Below are positions 9,789 to 20,918 of a DNA stretch of 64,000 bases, piece by piece (within the stretch, counting starts at the first letter, position 1; every line of letters starts with the position of its first letter). The position numbers and the translations under genes were made by a program. This DNA is from Hsuehochloa calcarea (Eukaryota; Streptophyta; Magnoliopsida; Poales; Poaceae): positions 47,006,777 to 47,070,776 of the forward strand of contig CM070609.1 in NCBI GenBank assembly GCA_036346395.1. The letters are read 5' to 3'. The notes below the pieces were generated by a model that was not told the DNA's origin, made no database searches, and saw nothing but the letters and a program-made list of their open reading frames with translations.

Positions 9789-12700
9789 TGTTGGTGATAT
9801 GCTTTAGAGACAATCATAGAGATGATTGTAGCACGTATATATTTATGAGTTATAGAATAAATGTTATTATATTCCGTGACTGAATTATCTGTTGGACCGA
9901 AAAGGCGACTAGAGGGGGGTGAATAGGAGCACGCTCACTTTTTCACAAATTATGAATTCAACACAATTTCACTCCAATAGCTATGAGGAAGCTATGAAGA
10001 TCAATCTACCAGTACAGCGGAAGACTAGTATTGAATTCAATTTAATCCCCTAAGCAATCTGACAAAAACATCAAAGATCAAAGCAATACAATGTACTGGC
10101 GGTCTGACATCTGGCCTGGAGCGGTCGGACTGATTTCCTGGCGGTTGGACCGCTGTTATACCGGCGGTCGGACCGCTGCCAAATCGGTCGGACCGGTCGT
10201 GTAGGGCGGTCGGACGTGGGCTCGAAACGATAGAAAAGCGACCGATGACGAAGTTGCAAATAGATCTAACTTTTGATTCTCAACTCTAAACTTGATAAAA
10301 CTTGGTACACACATTCTCTATGATATTAAGGACCTATTCCAATCAACAATTATGATAATTCTTGGCTAGATCCTGATCAATTGCCGTTTGAGTAAGAGAA
10401 GGTCTAAAACCGGGTAAAATCGAAAACTTGATCCTAATGCTTGCTCGTGGATGATTGATGATCAACATGATCCTAGATTGGTTCCCACATATCACAGCAA
10501 GCTTTACCACATGAAGAAATCAATCAAAACTTCGCGGATCAATGAAAGCCCTAAAATCACGAAATTGAAAGCAAGAACGAAAATAGAGTTATCTCAAGCA
10601 AACCTTGCATAGATTAAATTCGTGATTGATGCTGGATTACACCCACTCCATCAAGAAACAGTGGTCAATCCAAGATCACGAAAATCACCTCAAACCATCA
10701 AGAGCCCTAGCCTCCACCTCAACTCCCCCTAAGCCAATTAGGGTTTTGAAACATAAAAGAGGCGAGAGAGACGGTGCAGCCACCACCTCCTCCTATTTAT
10801 AGTGGAGGCCTAGAACTTCTAGGGTTTGACTCTATTGGGCTCCCGTTAAGACCCACTAACAAATGGGTCACACACGCACGCTTCGCAAAGCGCCGTCTTT
10901 AACCTTTTGACCTAAACCACTTCACCATGCGCCATGGATTTGCCAATAGGTCACCCTTGTCCATCTTGTGTCACGCTTGAGTCCATTGACCTCACCTGGC
11001 ATCATCGATCGTTTTGGACCTCAACTCTCCAAGTCTAGTCCCGATCATACTCGCCGTTGACCGTCGTTGACCACCAAGCAACCTGCACAACCACAGACAA
11101 GCAAACACGGATTCGGGAACAAGTTCTTCACAACTTGACCCATGTTAGTCAAAACATGCATCATGCAATACATATACCATGAAACTAATGAACTTGACCT
11201 AACAAAACAACATCACCACGAAGTTGGCTGACGTTCATAAGTGGAAATCGGTCCGACCGCTCACTATGAGCCGGCCGGACTGCCCTCTGGCCGGTCGGAC
11301 CGCTCCCTGTGAGCCGATCGGACCGCCACAAGGGACTTAGCCGAATTTCAAGCCCTGAAATTCTGAAACCTTCTGGAAATTTAAAAAGAATAAAACTTTT
11401 GCTTGGGGACTCCAAAAATTATGAGACCAAGTGCATTGGGATCCACTCACTTGCCTACATCCTCTATTTTTGGCCCAGCACATTCTGATATTCTTTGGTC
11501 ACTGTCGGTCCGACCGCCGCACATGGCCGGTCCGACCGATTTGGGACCGGTTGGACCGCCATGCTATGGCCGGTCGGACCGCCCCTGTCCAGAAAGCCTG
11601 AACTTTGTCGAAAACCCTGTGAAATGACAAACCATAAATGTCATTGCCAATTGTCACATCATCCTAATATCTGGAGCATATCCCCATGATATCCACATTA
11701 TCAGTTATAAAAATTGATAGGTATGTGACTTGTTGGTGAAGTTCTTTAACTTATATGATGTCATTCTAAATGTAGGATGTCACTAGTCGAAACACTAGTA
11801 ACTTATTGACCAGCACATGTATTGATTGCTGACCATGTTTCGCCGGTCATGGATATACGGATATCGAATAAATAATGTGAACACATGTTAGAAACACATG
11901 GTGTTGGATTGACCCACCTTGAGACACTATTGAGGTTATTATGATTTCATGTGTTATCAGTTGGTCTCAAGCAATGATGATGTATAATCCTTAGACCTGA
12001 GATCAACATGTTTTCCTACATGTGTAATAGTACACTTAGGGGTTGCCTAACGCTACTCTATAACTAGATAGTTATAAAGGTAGCTTTCGGGTATGCTATG
12101 AAACATGCAGAGAGATGTGACTAGTCGGATATGAGATTTGCCACTCCTAATATAACAAGATAAATATCTTTAGGCTCTTCGATGTGGTTGGATAAAGAAA
12201 GTGCATGGTGATGCCACTAGTGGTCTAAGAGTCAACCATATAAAGTTATCCATTACTTGATCGAGAAAGTATTGAACAGTTCATGGATGATAAATTATCT
12301 TACCTGGAGTTCAACCAGATATCGTGAGGCAAAAGGAGAATACACAAGCAGGTTGTTCAGGTCGACCAGATACGGATTGACTGTGTGGAGATACGAGCTG
12401 ATCGTAGACTGGTCGAACATAATCACTAAGTGATCGCGAACTGGTTGTAAGGAGTTACAAACTTGTCGTGACTAAATATGAACTGGTCATATAGAGATAC
12501 GAGTTGCTCATTAGGTATAAGGACCTAGTCATAGATCATATTGTATTAAGATTCGTCCGATATAATTTATGTGTATTAGGGAATCGTTATGTCCGACTAG
12601 GAACTACTAACGACTCGTGATTGGAAAAGAGTTTCCGAGTCGCAACCGATTACACATGAACCTACAGGGTCACACACTTAATGGGTTGGAACAAACGAGT

Positions 12701-13159
12701 TCGGATAGGATCCGTGATGGGCTCTTTATAAGAGGATGCATGAGGCTGTTTGCGTAGAGGACGTGAGTTGCTCCACTGATACCCTAGCCACCATCTTCTC
12801 GAAGACCCTGCCGTGCGCACTGGTGCTAGCACACCGGCATACGGTGTTCCATCCTTAGACATGTGGATACCGTAGAGGCGATGCTGCGATTACTGCTGTG
12901 CTGAATGAGGACGATCCACGATCTTCGCAAGGAACGCGATTAGTTGATGGAAGAGAGGATCGACATCCAGGACGTTGGACGATCGACTATGATCACTACA
13001 TCGACAAGCTTGACGTTGGATCAGGCTGCTCTAACTCTTCTTCCGCTGCACTACACGTCTAGTGGTAACGATCTATGATCTCTTGTTTGTATGATTTCTT
13101 GATTTACATGGTAGAATTTTTGAATTACCGGTTAGTGTAGCCTACCTGTATCCTTTCTT
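9789..13159 (+). mobile_element. BARE/RIRE1-like solo LTR
   Basis: It starts TGTTGGTGATATGCTTTAGAG and follows the LTR at 2783-4412 in opposite orientation: the TGACTAGTCGA region, the Met-poor interior, and the GTCTAGTGGTAACGATC region near the 3' end. Without the nested 1.8-kb insertion its length is about 1.56 kb. It splits the gypsy protease frame, with GGGTT before it (9784-9788) and GGGTG after it (13160-13164), a 5-bp target duplication with one change. There is no primer-binding site or interior, so it is a solo LTR formed by recombination. Confidence 0.8.
9890..11697 (-). mobile_element. Sirevirus-type solo LTR, TSD TTATC
   Basis: A complete 1808-bp LTR in minus orientation: TGTTGGACCGAAAAGG at one end and ATATCCACA at the other. 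It is the reverse complement of the LTR family at 16766 and 32780. It is flanked by TTATC at 9885-9889 and 11698-11702. No interior remains. It contains dense CGGTCGGACCG-type palindromes (10120-10215, 11240-11340, 11505-11585) and a minus-strand TATA box near 10795. Confidence 0.93.
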
Positions 13160-13164
13160 GGGTG

Positions 13165-13480
13165 TCTAAGATAATGAGGTTTGCTAGAAACTCAACTCCA
13201 GAAATGAGTAATTTAGTTCCTAAATATCTCACTCTAGTGCTTAACTCTGCTCTAGGCGACTGAACTAACAAGGTATGTGTAAGATGCATAACTTATAAAT
13301 TATTTTTGTTCACAAAAACTCGAGAAATAAATGAATGCGAAACTCTATAATAAAACAAAACTGATGCAGATACTGAGTTAACCATAAACTTACTTAATAC
13401 GACGTTGGGTGCTTCTCGTATTCTACTTGTGCTTTCTTATACACTGATTTCCTAGGGGTGGGTTAGATCACGATCTTCGT
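13165..13480 (-). pseudogene. Gypsy protease fragment, 5' part, and decayed flank
   Basis: The first 45 bases encode ISGVEFLANLIILDT on the minus strand. This precedes the GMDWL piece at 9606-9788 in gypsy proteases, and the frame closes across the solo LTR. Beyond about 13210 the sequence is AT-rich with no recognisable frame, probably decayed gag. Confidence 0.65.
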
Positions 13481-13489
13481 TTGCTCCTT

Positions 13490-13770
13490 TTAAATCGGAC
13501 CAGGAAGATAAATCGGCCCGGGTAATCTTCGGCCATATTGATTTGGTTGTTATTTTGTTCTAGGGTATAATACGGGCTCAATGTATGCTCGCTTTGTTGT
13601 TCGGGCTTTATATCTGATTATTAATGGGGTGATCATGATGAAGAAGGTCGTTACCGGGTCGTATTAAAGAATTGCAGGCCCGGCAACATACAAAAGGCCG
13701 TGCCCGTGTCACCGTGTGTATGCTGTTAACGGGCGGCGATTTCAAAATTGTGGGCCCGATAATGATCCTT
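13490..13770. repeat. hAT-like subterminal zone
   Basis: Several GGCCCG and ACGGGC words in both orientations, as in the zone at 5030-5170. It is taken as the right subterminal region of hAT element A. No terminal inverted repeat is proven. Confidence 0.4.
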
Positions 13771-14097
13771 GAAGCCTGCTCGTACAAAATCGAAATAGGA
13801 AATGCAACATAACCAGACGCACCACTGGATGAGGATACGGCGGTTCACAAAACTACCGAAAAATAATGAAATTTTAGTCGCCTGAGAATTAGACGGCCCC
13901 ATTTAGATAACGGGCCTGGTCCCATCAAACCGTAACCAGCGACACATTACGCCCGTTAATCACACAGCAAGCTACACACGGATCACAAAAGGTCATCCAA
14001 CGGCCAAGAAATCGACGAAACCTAACCAAAAGAAAAGAAAAAGAAAAGAAAAAGGAAGGAAATCCCAGTCCACAAAAATATAACGACCAGGATTCAT

Positions 14098-14879
14098 CTA
14101 CCGCCCCACATCAACGGCCTTCCGCCTCCCAGCCATCTCCGGCGACCTCCCGCCACTGGCCGCCGCCGCCGTATCCTTCTCTCTCCTCTCCGCAGCCGTC
14201 GCCCGGAGATCCTCCACCTCCCATCTCAGCCTCTCATTCTCCCTCCTCACCTTCTCCACCGCCGCCTCCTCTTGCGCCGCCCTCTCCGGCGCCGGCGCCA
14301 CCGGCTGCTTCGCCTGCCTCTCCACCGTCACCTTGCCAAGAATTAAGAACGGCAGCCTCCGCAGCGCCACCCCAGCCGCGCCCGCCTCCCGCCGCCGGTC
14401 ACCTCGGCGGGGATCCTCACCCTCCACCAGACCCTCACGGCCGCCGCGCCGCCTCGCATCGGCATGACGCTCCTCATCGCCACCTCGGACGCCGACGACC
14501 CGCCTCCTCCGGCGGCCGACTCGAACCGCTTGCGCACGGCGAAGTCGCCGATCGAGGGCTTGAGGACGAGCGAGAAGGAGAAGGCGCCCGCGGTGTTGAC
14601 CTCGACGGCCATGGTGAGAGCGGAGGCACCAGACGGGGAGGGGGAGCCGCCTGGGCCGGAGCCGAGGACGAGGGAAAGGGAGAGCGGGGAGAAGCGGTTG
14701 GGCGCGTAGGAGAGGCGGAGCGAGGGGAGTGCCGGGGCGGCGGTGGCGAGGGAGAGGCGGAGGTCGGCGGGGTTGCCTGCGGTGAGGGAGGCGACGGCGG
14801 GCACGGAGAAGAGCGCGACGGGGAGCTTAGCGCGGAGCAGCGGCACCGCGTCGTCGCGGAGCTTGAGCGACGCCTTCAT
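14098..14879 (-). CDS. Plant-specific protein of unknown function, one frameshift
   Basis: The only host gene in the window that is nearly complete. The protein starts MKASLKLRDDAVPLLRAKLP and continues with PADLRLSLATAAPALPSLRL, a region ending in GGAAAVRVWWRVRIPAEVTGG, then (other frame) VALRRLPFLILGKVTVERQ and a C-terminal coiled coil (AAVEKVRRENERLRWEVEDLRA). I recognise this as a plant family starting MKAS-K-R, with beta-rich repeats and a short coiled-coil tail, but know no established function. The two halves are in different frames; the switch needs a -1 (or +2) shift in the GGCGGCGGGAGGCGGG stretch near 14390. It could be a one-base deletion, or a sequencing error in GC-rich DNA. The start is chosen because homologues begin MKAS; an in-frame ATG 75 bases upstream gives an unlikely extension. 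GC content is high, as in many grass genes. Confidence 0.7.
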
Positions 14880-15215
14880 GGCTCCGGGGCCGAGCGGCGC
14901 ATGACCGGCCGCCGGACGGACGCGCTGCACCGATCGATCGCTGGCCGGCGACAAGGATCGTCTCGTCTCCTGGCGAGGTGTTGTTTAACTGGCGCCGGAG
15001 TTGGGGACGCTTGTGACACGTGGACGTGCATGCGCCTCTAGTAGGCTGGAACTGCGGATTACGTGGAGGCGAGCTCGTGTCGCTTCGTGGTCATGGGCGT
15101 CGCGGATTACGCCCGTGTTGTTCGTGGCCACGCGTGGGCGTGAGGCGTGAGTAATCAGGGTACCAGTAGAGCTGAGCCAGCAATCTTATATCGACAAAAA
15201 CTGTACACGTGTTTC
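14880..15215 (-). promoter_or_regulatory. Upstream region of the 14879 gene with ACGTGG boxes
   Basis: ACACGTGGACGTG at about 15017-15029 contains two ACGT cores in an ABRE/G-box context, some 140 bases upstream of the start codon. A TGGCCACGCGTGGGCG word follows at about 15125. No clear TATA box is seen. Confidence 0.4.
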
Positions 15216-15418
15216 TACCAGGGTTCGGTTACCGGTTTCCATTTTTTACCGGGGTAGCACTAAATACGATCCGGCCGATTTTCGGTTTTTCCGGCGGATT
15301 TATGTCGAAATTTTCATACTAAAATTTATATTTTGGGAAAAAATCAGCCGAAAATTGTTGAAAAAATCGGGCCGAAAACAGGTGAGCTAACTGCATCTCT
15401 ACATATCATATTATAGGT

Positions 15419-16232
15419 TTTCATGCATTACATATTACATATTTCATCCAAAAACACATAATTCAGATTACAAGTTTTCATCCAAAACCACATAATTCAT
15501 AATATATTTAAGAGGTTGTAGTCTTGTAGATCCATCTTCATCCAAAACCTTCTCTTTGTCCAAACAAAAACCTGAAAATCAGATTGAAAGTTGAGCATTC
15601 CTCTCAGATTGAAACCACAGACAATATGGTTTATATCCATTCTAATAAACAAAATACATTTGAAGTTATAGCTCAAGATGAGTTCCAATCAAATGAACAA
15701 TTTCTGATTTTTTTTTAAGCTCAAAAGCAAAATCAGATGAGTTCAAGATGAGTTCCAAACAAATGAACAACCTGTGAAGTCCGTGTTGAATCTATTATCA
15801 TATCTGATACTCAGAAATCATATGTGTAAAATCAGAAATCACATTATGATTATGAAGCTATCATCATATCTGATAATCAGAAAATCATATGTGTAAAATC
15901 AGAAATATATGCAGTAATGTGTAAAACTGTAAATACATTACACCTTGGCCAGAACTGCAAGCAACCAAGGTATGGTTACGAAGCAACATATCCGATCGAG
16001 ATTTTTCCACACATGGCCAGAATTGCAAGTAATAATATAATGGAAGTAAGCATCATGTGTTGTTTACTCTTTAGACTGCAATAAAAATATGAGTTGGACT
16101 AATTAAAAAAATATGAGCTGGACATCATATATGCTCATTAAATAAGTTATGGTCATGAGCAGTACGTAAAGGAGGACACATATCGGTAGTCTAGTAGAAG
16201 CTGGAAAGATCATTCGTCTTTTTTGTTCATGC
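15419..16232. other. hAT element B 3' non-coding region
   Basis: AT-rich, with short direct repeats such as ATCATATCTGATAATCAG-like words (15795-15905) and CATCCAAAACCACATAATTCA (15440-15500). No gene is seen. Confidence 0.5.
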
Positions 16233-16765
16233 CTATGTGATATCACCTCCTCTAATATGACCAACTACGTAGTCATCACCATCATCATCACTCAGAGAAG
16301 TGCTACCATCCGTGTCTAAATAACTAAGGCTTTCAGAGGAAGTCGACGTGTCCTCATCACTTCCCACATCATCTTCATATTCATCTTTACCCTTCTTCCC
16401 TTTCTTCACCTTATGCTTCCTTATGCTATCAAGGTGCTTCATCTTTAATGCCCAAACATTGAGAGGCTTGTCGAGAAGTGCTTCACTAGACTTTTCAGGC
16501 ACAACCCTTGAAGGCATTGAAGGATCTTCAAGCACAACCCTTAAAGGCATTGGAGGATCTTCAAGCACAACCCGCACCTCTTTAAGCACAACCCTTGAAG
16601 GCGTAGGAGGATCACCAGATTCATCCATAACAGGCTCAGATTTCATCTTCGATCTTGCCAACCAATCCATAATTGGGTTGTCTTGGTCATATAGAGTTGT
16701 ATCCATCATAATTGCACAAGGATCCAACTCCTTCTCAGGGTGATATGCTTCTTGTAGTTGGAGGC
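16233..16765 (-). pseudogene. hAT transposase C-terminal tail (element B)
   Basis: A continuous minus-strand frame: EAYHPEKELDPCAIMMD, TLYDQDNPIMDWLARSK, then a degenerate tandem repeat (PPTPSRVVLKE, PPMPLRVVLED, PSMPSRVVPE), a basic stretch (KHKVKKGKKGKDE) and an acidic Ser/Asp tail ending GHIRGGDIT. Such tails follow the dimerisation domain in one group of rice hAT proteins. Upstream the frame is cut at 16765 by the Sirevirus insertion. It resumes without a shift at 34575 when one copy of the GAGGC duplication is ignored. The tail itself has no stop codon. Confidence 0.8.
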
Positions 16766-18565
16766 TGTGGATATCATGGGGATATGCTCCAGATCTTAAG
16801 GATGATGTGACAATTGGCAATGGTGTTTACGGTTTGTCGTTTCACGAGTTTTCGACAAAGTCTTAGGCATTCTGGACAGGGGCGGTCCGACCGGTCCTAG
16901 CCCGGGGTCCGACCGGTCCCAAATCGGTCGGATCGGCCTTGTGTTGTGATCGGACCGACCGTGACCTAAAAGTGGTCAAAGCAGTGGGCCAAAATAGGTG
17001 TTGTAGGCAAGTGAGGGATCCCAATGCACTTGGTCTCATGATTTTGGAGTCTCCGAAGAAGTTCTATTCATTTTAAGTTTCGGAAGGTTTGAATTTGGGC
17101 ATGAATTTCTAAGTCCTAAGGCGGTCCGGCCGCTCACAAGGAGCGGTCCGACCGAAGAAGCGATCCGACCGCTCACATGGAGCGGTCGGACCGGTTTTGA
17201 CTTGTTCGTTCGCCAACTTCGTGGCGATATTATTTTGTTAGGTCAAAGTCATTGGTATCGTGGCATATGGTTTGCATGATGCATGCTTTGACTAACATGG
17301 GTCAAGTTGTGAAGAACTTGTTCCCGAATTCGTGTTTGCTTGTCTATGATTGTGCAGGTTGCTTGGTGGTCAACGACGGTCAACGGCGAGAAGGATCGGG
17401 ACTAGACTTGGAGAGTTGAGGTCCAGAACGATCGACGATGCCGGGTGAGGTCAATGACTCAAGCGTGACACAAGATGGACAATGGTGATCTATTGGTAAA
17501 TCCATGGTACATGGTGAAGCGGTTTAGGTCAAAAGGTTAAAGACGGCGCTTTGCGAAGCGTGCGTGTGTGACCCGTTTGTTAGTGGGCCTTAACGGGAGC
17601 CCAATTAAGTCAAACCCTAGAGAGTTCTAGGTCTCCACTATAAATAGGAGGAGGTGGGGGCTGCACCTCTCTCTCTCGCTGTTTTTTCACCTCTTTTGTT
17701 GCTTGCAAAATCCTAATTGGCTTAGGGGGAGTTGAGGTGGAGGCTAGGGCTTTTCATGGTTTGAGGTGAATTTCGTGATCTTGGATTGACCACTGATCCA
17801 TGACGGTGTGGGTGTAATCCAGCAACGATCACGTTCTTAATCTATGAAAGGTTTGCTTGAGATAAGTCTCTTTTCGTTCTTGCTTTCAATTTAGTGATTT
17901 TAGGGCTTTCTTTGATCCGCGAGTTTGTGATTGATTCTTTCACGTAAATTAGCTTGCTGTGATATGTGTGAATCTATCTAGAATCATCTTGACCATCAAT
18001 CACTCACGAACAAGCATTAGGATCAAGTTTTCGTTCTTGCCCGGTTTTAAACCCTCTGTTATTCAATTGGTAATTGCTCAGGATCTATACAAGAATTATC
18101 ATAATATTCGATTGGAATAGGTCCTCAATAGCATAGAGAAGGTGTGTGCAAAGTTTCGTAAAGATTGAAGTTGAGAATCAAAAGTTTGACCTAATTGCAA
18201 CTTCATCACGGGTGATTTCTTGTTTTGGATCGGTTCGAGCTTTTTGGTCGATCGCCATCATCACGGTCGGACCAATTTTGGGCGGTCCGACCGCCAAGAT
18301 AACAATGGTCGACCGCCCGGCAATCGGTCCAACCGGCTGGGTCCAGAGGTTAGACCGCCCGTGCTTTGAGATTCTGTAATCTTAGTTGATTTTGTTATTT
18401 TGCTTAGAAGATTTAATTGGATTCAATACTAGTCTTTCGCTGTACTGGTATATTGATCTTCATAGCTTCCTAATAGCTATTGGAGTGAAATTGTGTTGAA
18501 TTCATTATTTGGGAAAAAGTGAGCGTGCTCTATTCACCCCCTCTAGTCGCCTTTTCGGTCCAACA
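16766..18565 (+). mobile_element. 5' LTR of the Sirevirus-like element
   Basis: 1800 bp, TG...CA. Clusters of CGGTCGGACCG/CGGTCCGACCG palindromes lie at 16880-16970, 17120-17195 and 18260-18365. The TATA box is at 17639. Most of its length is almost identical to the 3' LTR; differences concentrate in the palindromic stretches. Confidence 0.93.
17639..17646 (+). promoter_or_regulatory. LTR TATA box
   Basis: TATAAATA in the context CACTATAAATAGGAGG, repeated at 33644-33651 in the 3' LTR and with variation at 36414-36421 in the related solo LTR. It is the likely promoter for the element transcript. Confidence 0.75.
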
Positions 18566-18567
18566 AG

Positions 18568-18578
18568 TGGTATCGAGC
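18568..18578 (+). other. Primer-binding site, one base short
   Basis: TGGTATCGAGC begins two bases after the LTR. Compared with the usual TGGTATCAGAGC it lacks one A. Confidence 0.8.
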
Positions 18579-18623
18579 AGGTTAGTTCACTCTTGATCTT
18601 AACCGGTCACTGAACTTTAGGCG

Positions 18624-19843
18624 ATGGATAAGTTTTCTACTAAACCGCATATCTTTGATGGGCACGACTATGCCTATTGGAAGAATCGTATGCGAGTCTT
18701 TCTTGAGAGCGAGGGACAAGCTATTTGGGATGTTGTTAGAGCCAGCTTGTTATTCTGAAATTGCAACACCGGCCAGTGATTCTTGTGGCAAACAACAACA
18801 AAGCCAAAAATCTTTTATATGGTGCACTTGGTAGACAGAATATGATCGCATTTGCAATCTTGCCATCGCTCACGAAATTTGGAACACTCTCGAAACATAT
18901 CATGAGGTTCGTCCCAAATCAAAAGGTCGCCAAGCGGTTTACAAGCGTGAATACAATAAATTCGAGATCGTCTGGAGAGAGCATCGATGACATTTTCGAT
19001 CGCTTTAATAAAGTGATTAATCAAATGAAAGCTGTTGATATTGAATATTCTCAATCTGAAAATGCCACCCATCTCTTGGCTGCAATCAACACCAAGGAGT
19101 GGGAGATGAAGGCTACTGCTATAGAGGAAAATGTTGATATTTCAAGTCTTACTTTAGAATTGCTTTATAGTAAACTCAAGACTCATGAAATTAAGAGAGT
19201 TGATCATCCTAAGAAAGACAACATGGCATTGATAGCTGATCCTCTCAAAAGGTCTTCTGATGGTACTCTTGAATCATTTTCTGATTTTTCATTTACTTGT
19301 TTATCTGCGATTCATGAGGAGGAGCTTGAAAGTATTCCTGAGACAGAGTTAGCCCTCCTAGCTAAAAAATTCACACGGGCTTACAATAATGTGAGAAACA
19401 AAAAGAAAGGTGGTCCGATGACATGCTATGAATGTGGTGAGCTCAACCATATCCGGGCAAATTGCCCCAAGCTGAAAGGTAAGAACAATCATAAGGAAGG
19501 AAAGCCAACTTGGAAGAAACCTCCTTTCAACAAATCAAGGTATGAGGCTAATAAGCTTGTGAAGGCCGTTCACCGTGTCCTTGCCGCTTTTGAGGATCAA
19601 TCCTTGAGCGATGTGGATTCCGGGAGTGAGGAGGACAAGGAGGAGGAGATCCCTCAAGGCAAAAAGAAAGGGAAGGCCAAGGACTTCACTGGCATGTACT
19701 TCATGGCTGACACTGACAACATTGATGATGATGAGGTATCTTTTTCTTATGATGAGCTTTCTGCTAAATATGATTCTATAGTTGAGCAATTGCTTAGTCA
19801 AGATGAAGCGCTAGAATTTGTAATGACAAAAAAAAGAAATTAG
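18624..19843 (+). pseudogene. Sirevirus Gag, N-terminal and zinc-knuckle part
   Basis: Gag forms the virus-like particle and binds the RNA. The start MDKFSTKPHIFDGHDYAYW is at 18624; a frameshift before about 18760 leads into a 360-codon frame. That frame holds the helical UBN2-type region (ESIDDIFDRFNKVINQMKA, ATHLLAAINTKEW), a CCHC zinc knuckle CYECGELNHIRANCP near 19423-19467, a basic stretch and an acidic stretch (DSGSEEDKEEE). The frame ends at TAG 19841-19843, right after a run of eight A at 19828-19835. A one-base change there would continue into KLESKINKLKVELK and the next frame, so the two halves were one protein. Confidence 0.85.
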
Positions 19844-20817
19844 AGTCAAAGATTAACAAACTGAAAGTAGAGCTTAAAAATGCTAAGACTCTTGAACCTG
19901 ATGAATGTTTATCTTGTAATGCTATGCATTCAGAAATTGCTAAGTTACAATCTGCTTATAATATTTCTATACAACAACTTGAGAATGCTAGATCTGAACT
20001 AAATGAAATTAAAAGTGTTCATTGTGAAAAATGTTTAGAATCTAGTAAATTGATTGCTTTTGATGTGTTTGATTCTAGCCCTTGTACTTCATGCTTAGAA
20101 AAAGAACGTGAAATCAAAGATATCTTAGAAGCTGCTAGAGTCAAATATGCTGAGCTTAAGGACAATATTGAAAATACTATTTGTGCTTCTTGTTCCGCTC
20201 TTAAGCTTGAAATTGCTTTATATAAGGAGAAATCTATGAATAAAACTTGTGATGCTTGTGTTAGTTTGAGAAAAGAAAATGCTTACCTTCATGATACATT
20301 AGAGAAATTTTCTAAAGGTAAGAAACAATTAAACATGATTCTTGACAAGTCTAAAACTCCTTATAAGAAGCAAGGTTTAGGATTCAATTCTTTTCAAGAC
20401 AATTCAAAGCCACAAGTCATTCAAGTCTTGGAAAAAGGTTTAATTGAATTCAAAACCCAACCTGCAAAAACATCTTTTAAATCTGCAGGTTTTGCCCAAC
20501 CTTGTATTAATTCAAATGTTGCCTCATCTAGTGGTACCAAGTACCATTGCACTTATTGCAAGAAAAGTGGGCATTTGATTGATTTCTGTTGGCGTAGGTT
20601 GAAAAATGATAGGAAAAATCTTGATAGAATTTCATTCAGGCAACCTAGAGCTTTTATGAGACATGATAACACTGAAAGGAATAAACATGGATTAGGATTT
20701 TTCTCACATGCTAATCATCATGTTTCTATATATCCTAATTCTCATGTTCTTCAGTCACGGCCTCGACCATTTGCTGGTGGTCACCGGATCGACCGATTTG
20801 GTCGGTCTCGACCTTGA
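19844..20817 (+). pseudogene. Sirevirus Gag C-terminal coiled coil with repeated CxxC
   Basis: It continues the Gag after the frameshift. A long coiled coil (LKVELKNAK, HSEIAKLQSAYNISIQQLENA, and so on) contains five CxxC pairs: CLSC near 19908, CEKC near 20025, CTSC near 20085, CASC near 20180 and CDAC near 20250. Each is followed by a heptad-like charged helix. A second knuckle-like motif, CTYCKKSGHLIDFC, follows near 20550. The frame ends at 20817 in Arg/Pro-rich sequence. Long coiled-coil Gag proteins are known from Sireviruses. Whether the cysteine pairs bind metal is unknown. Confidence 0.75.
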
Positions 20818-20918
20818 ACAACGGTCGATAGCACCGAAAGGTTAATTCCATATAAATTTAAACATTGCTCATAACACAAGTTTAGATAAAATCAAGGATA
20901 GTACTTCTGGTTTGTATA

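Larger units (their letters stand above)
4988..13770 (+). mobile_element. hAT element A, heavily interrupted (approximate ends)
   Basis: The left end is placed at CAGTGCTAATAGTACGG, followed by a subterminal zone rich in GGGCCGGCTCGGCCCG-like words (5030-5170), as in Ac-type elements. A zone with the same character (CGGCCCGGGTAATC, AGGCCCGGCAAC, GTGGGCCCGATAATG) lies at 13490-13770 and is taken as the other end. Between them are transposase pieces (5591-8460) and later insertions: Sirevirus LTR scraps at 6356-7455, and a gypsy remnant with nested solo LTRs from 8464 to about 13450. The terminal inverted repeats are not cleanly matched and no 8-bp target duplication was found, so the ends are inference. 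Confidence 0.5.

Noticed and set aside
16348..16743. 131-codon open stretch on the plus strand
   Set aside because: Antisense shadow of the hAT C-terminal tail, open because of the tandem repeats there.
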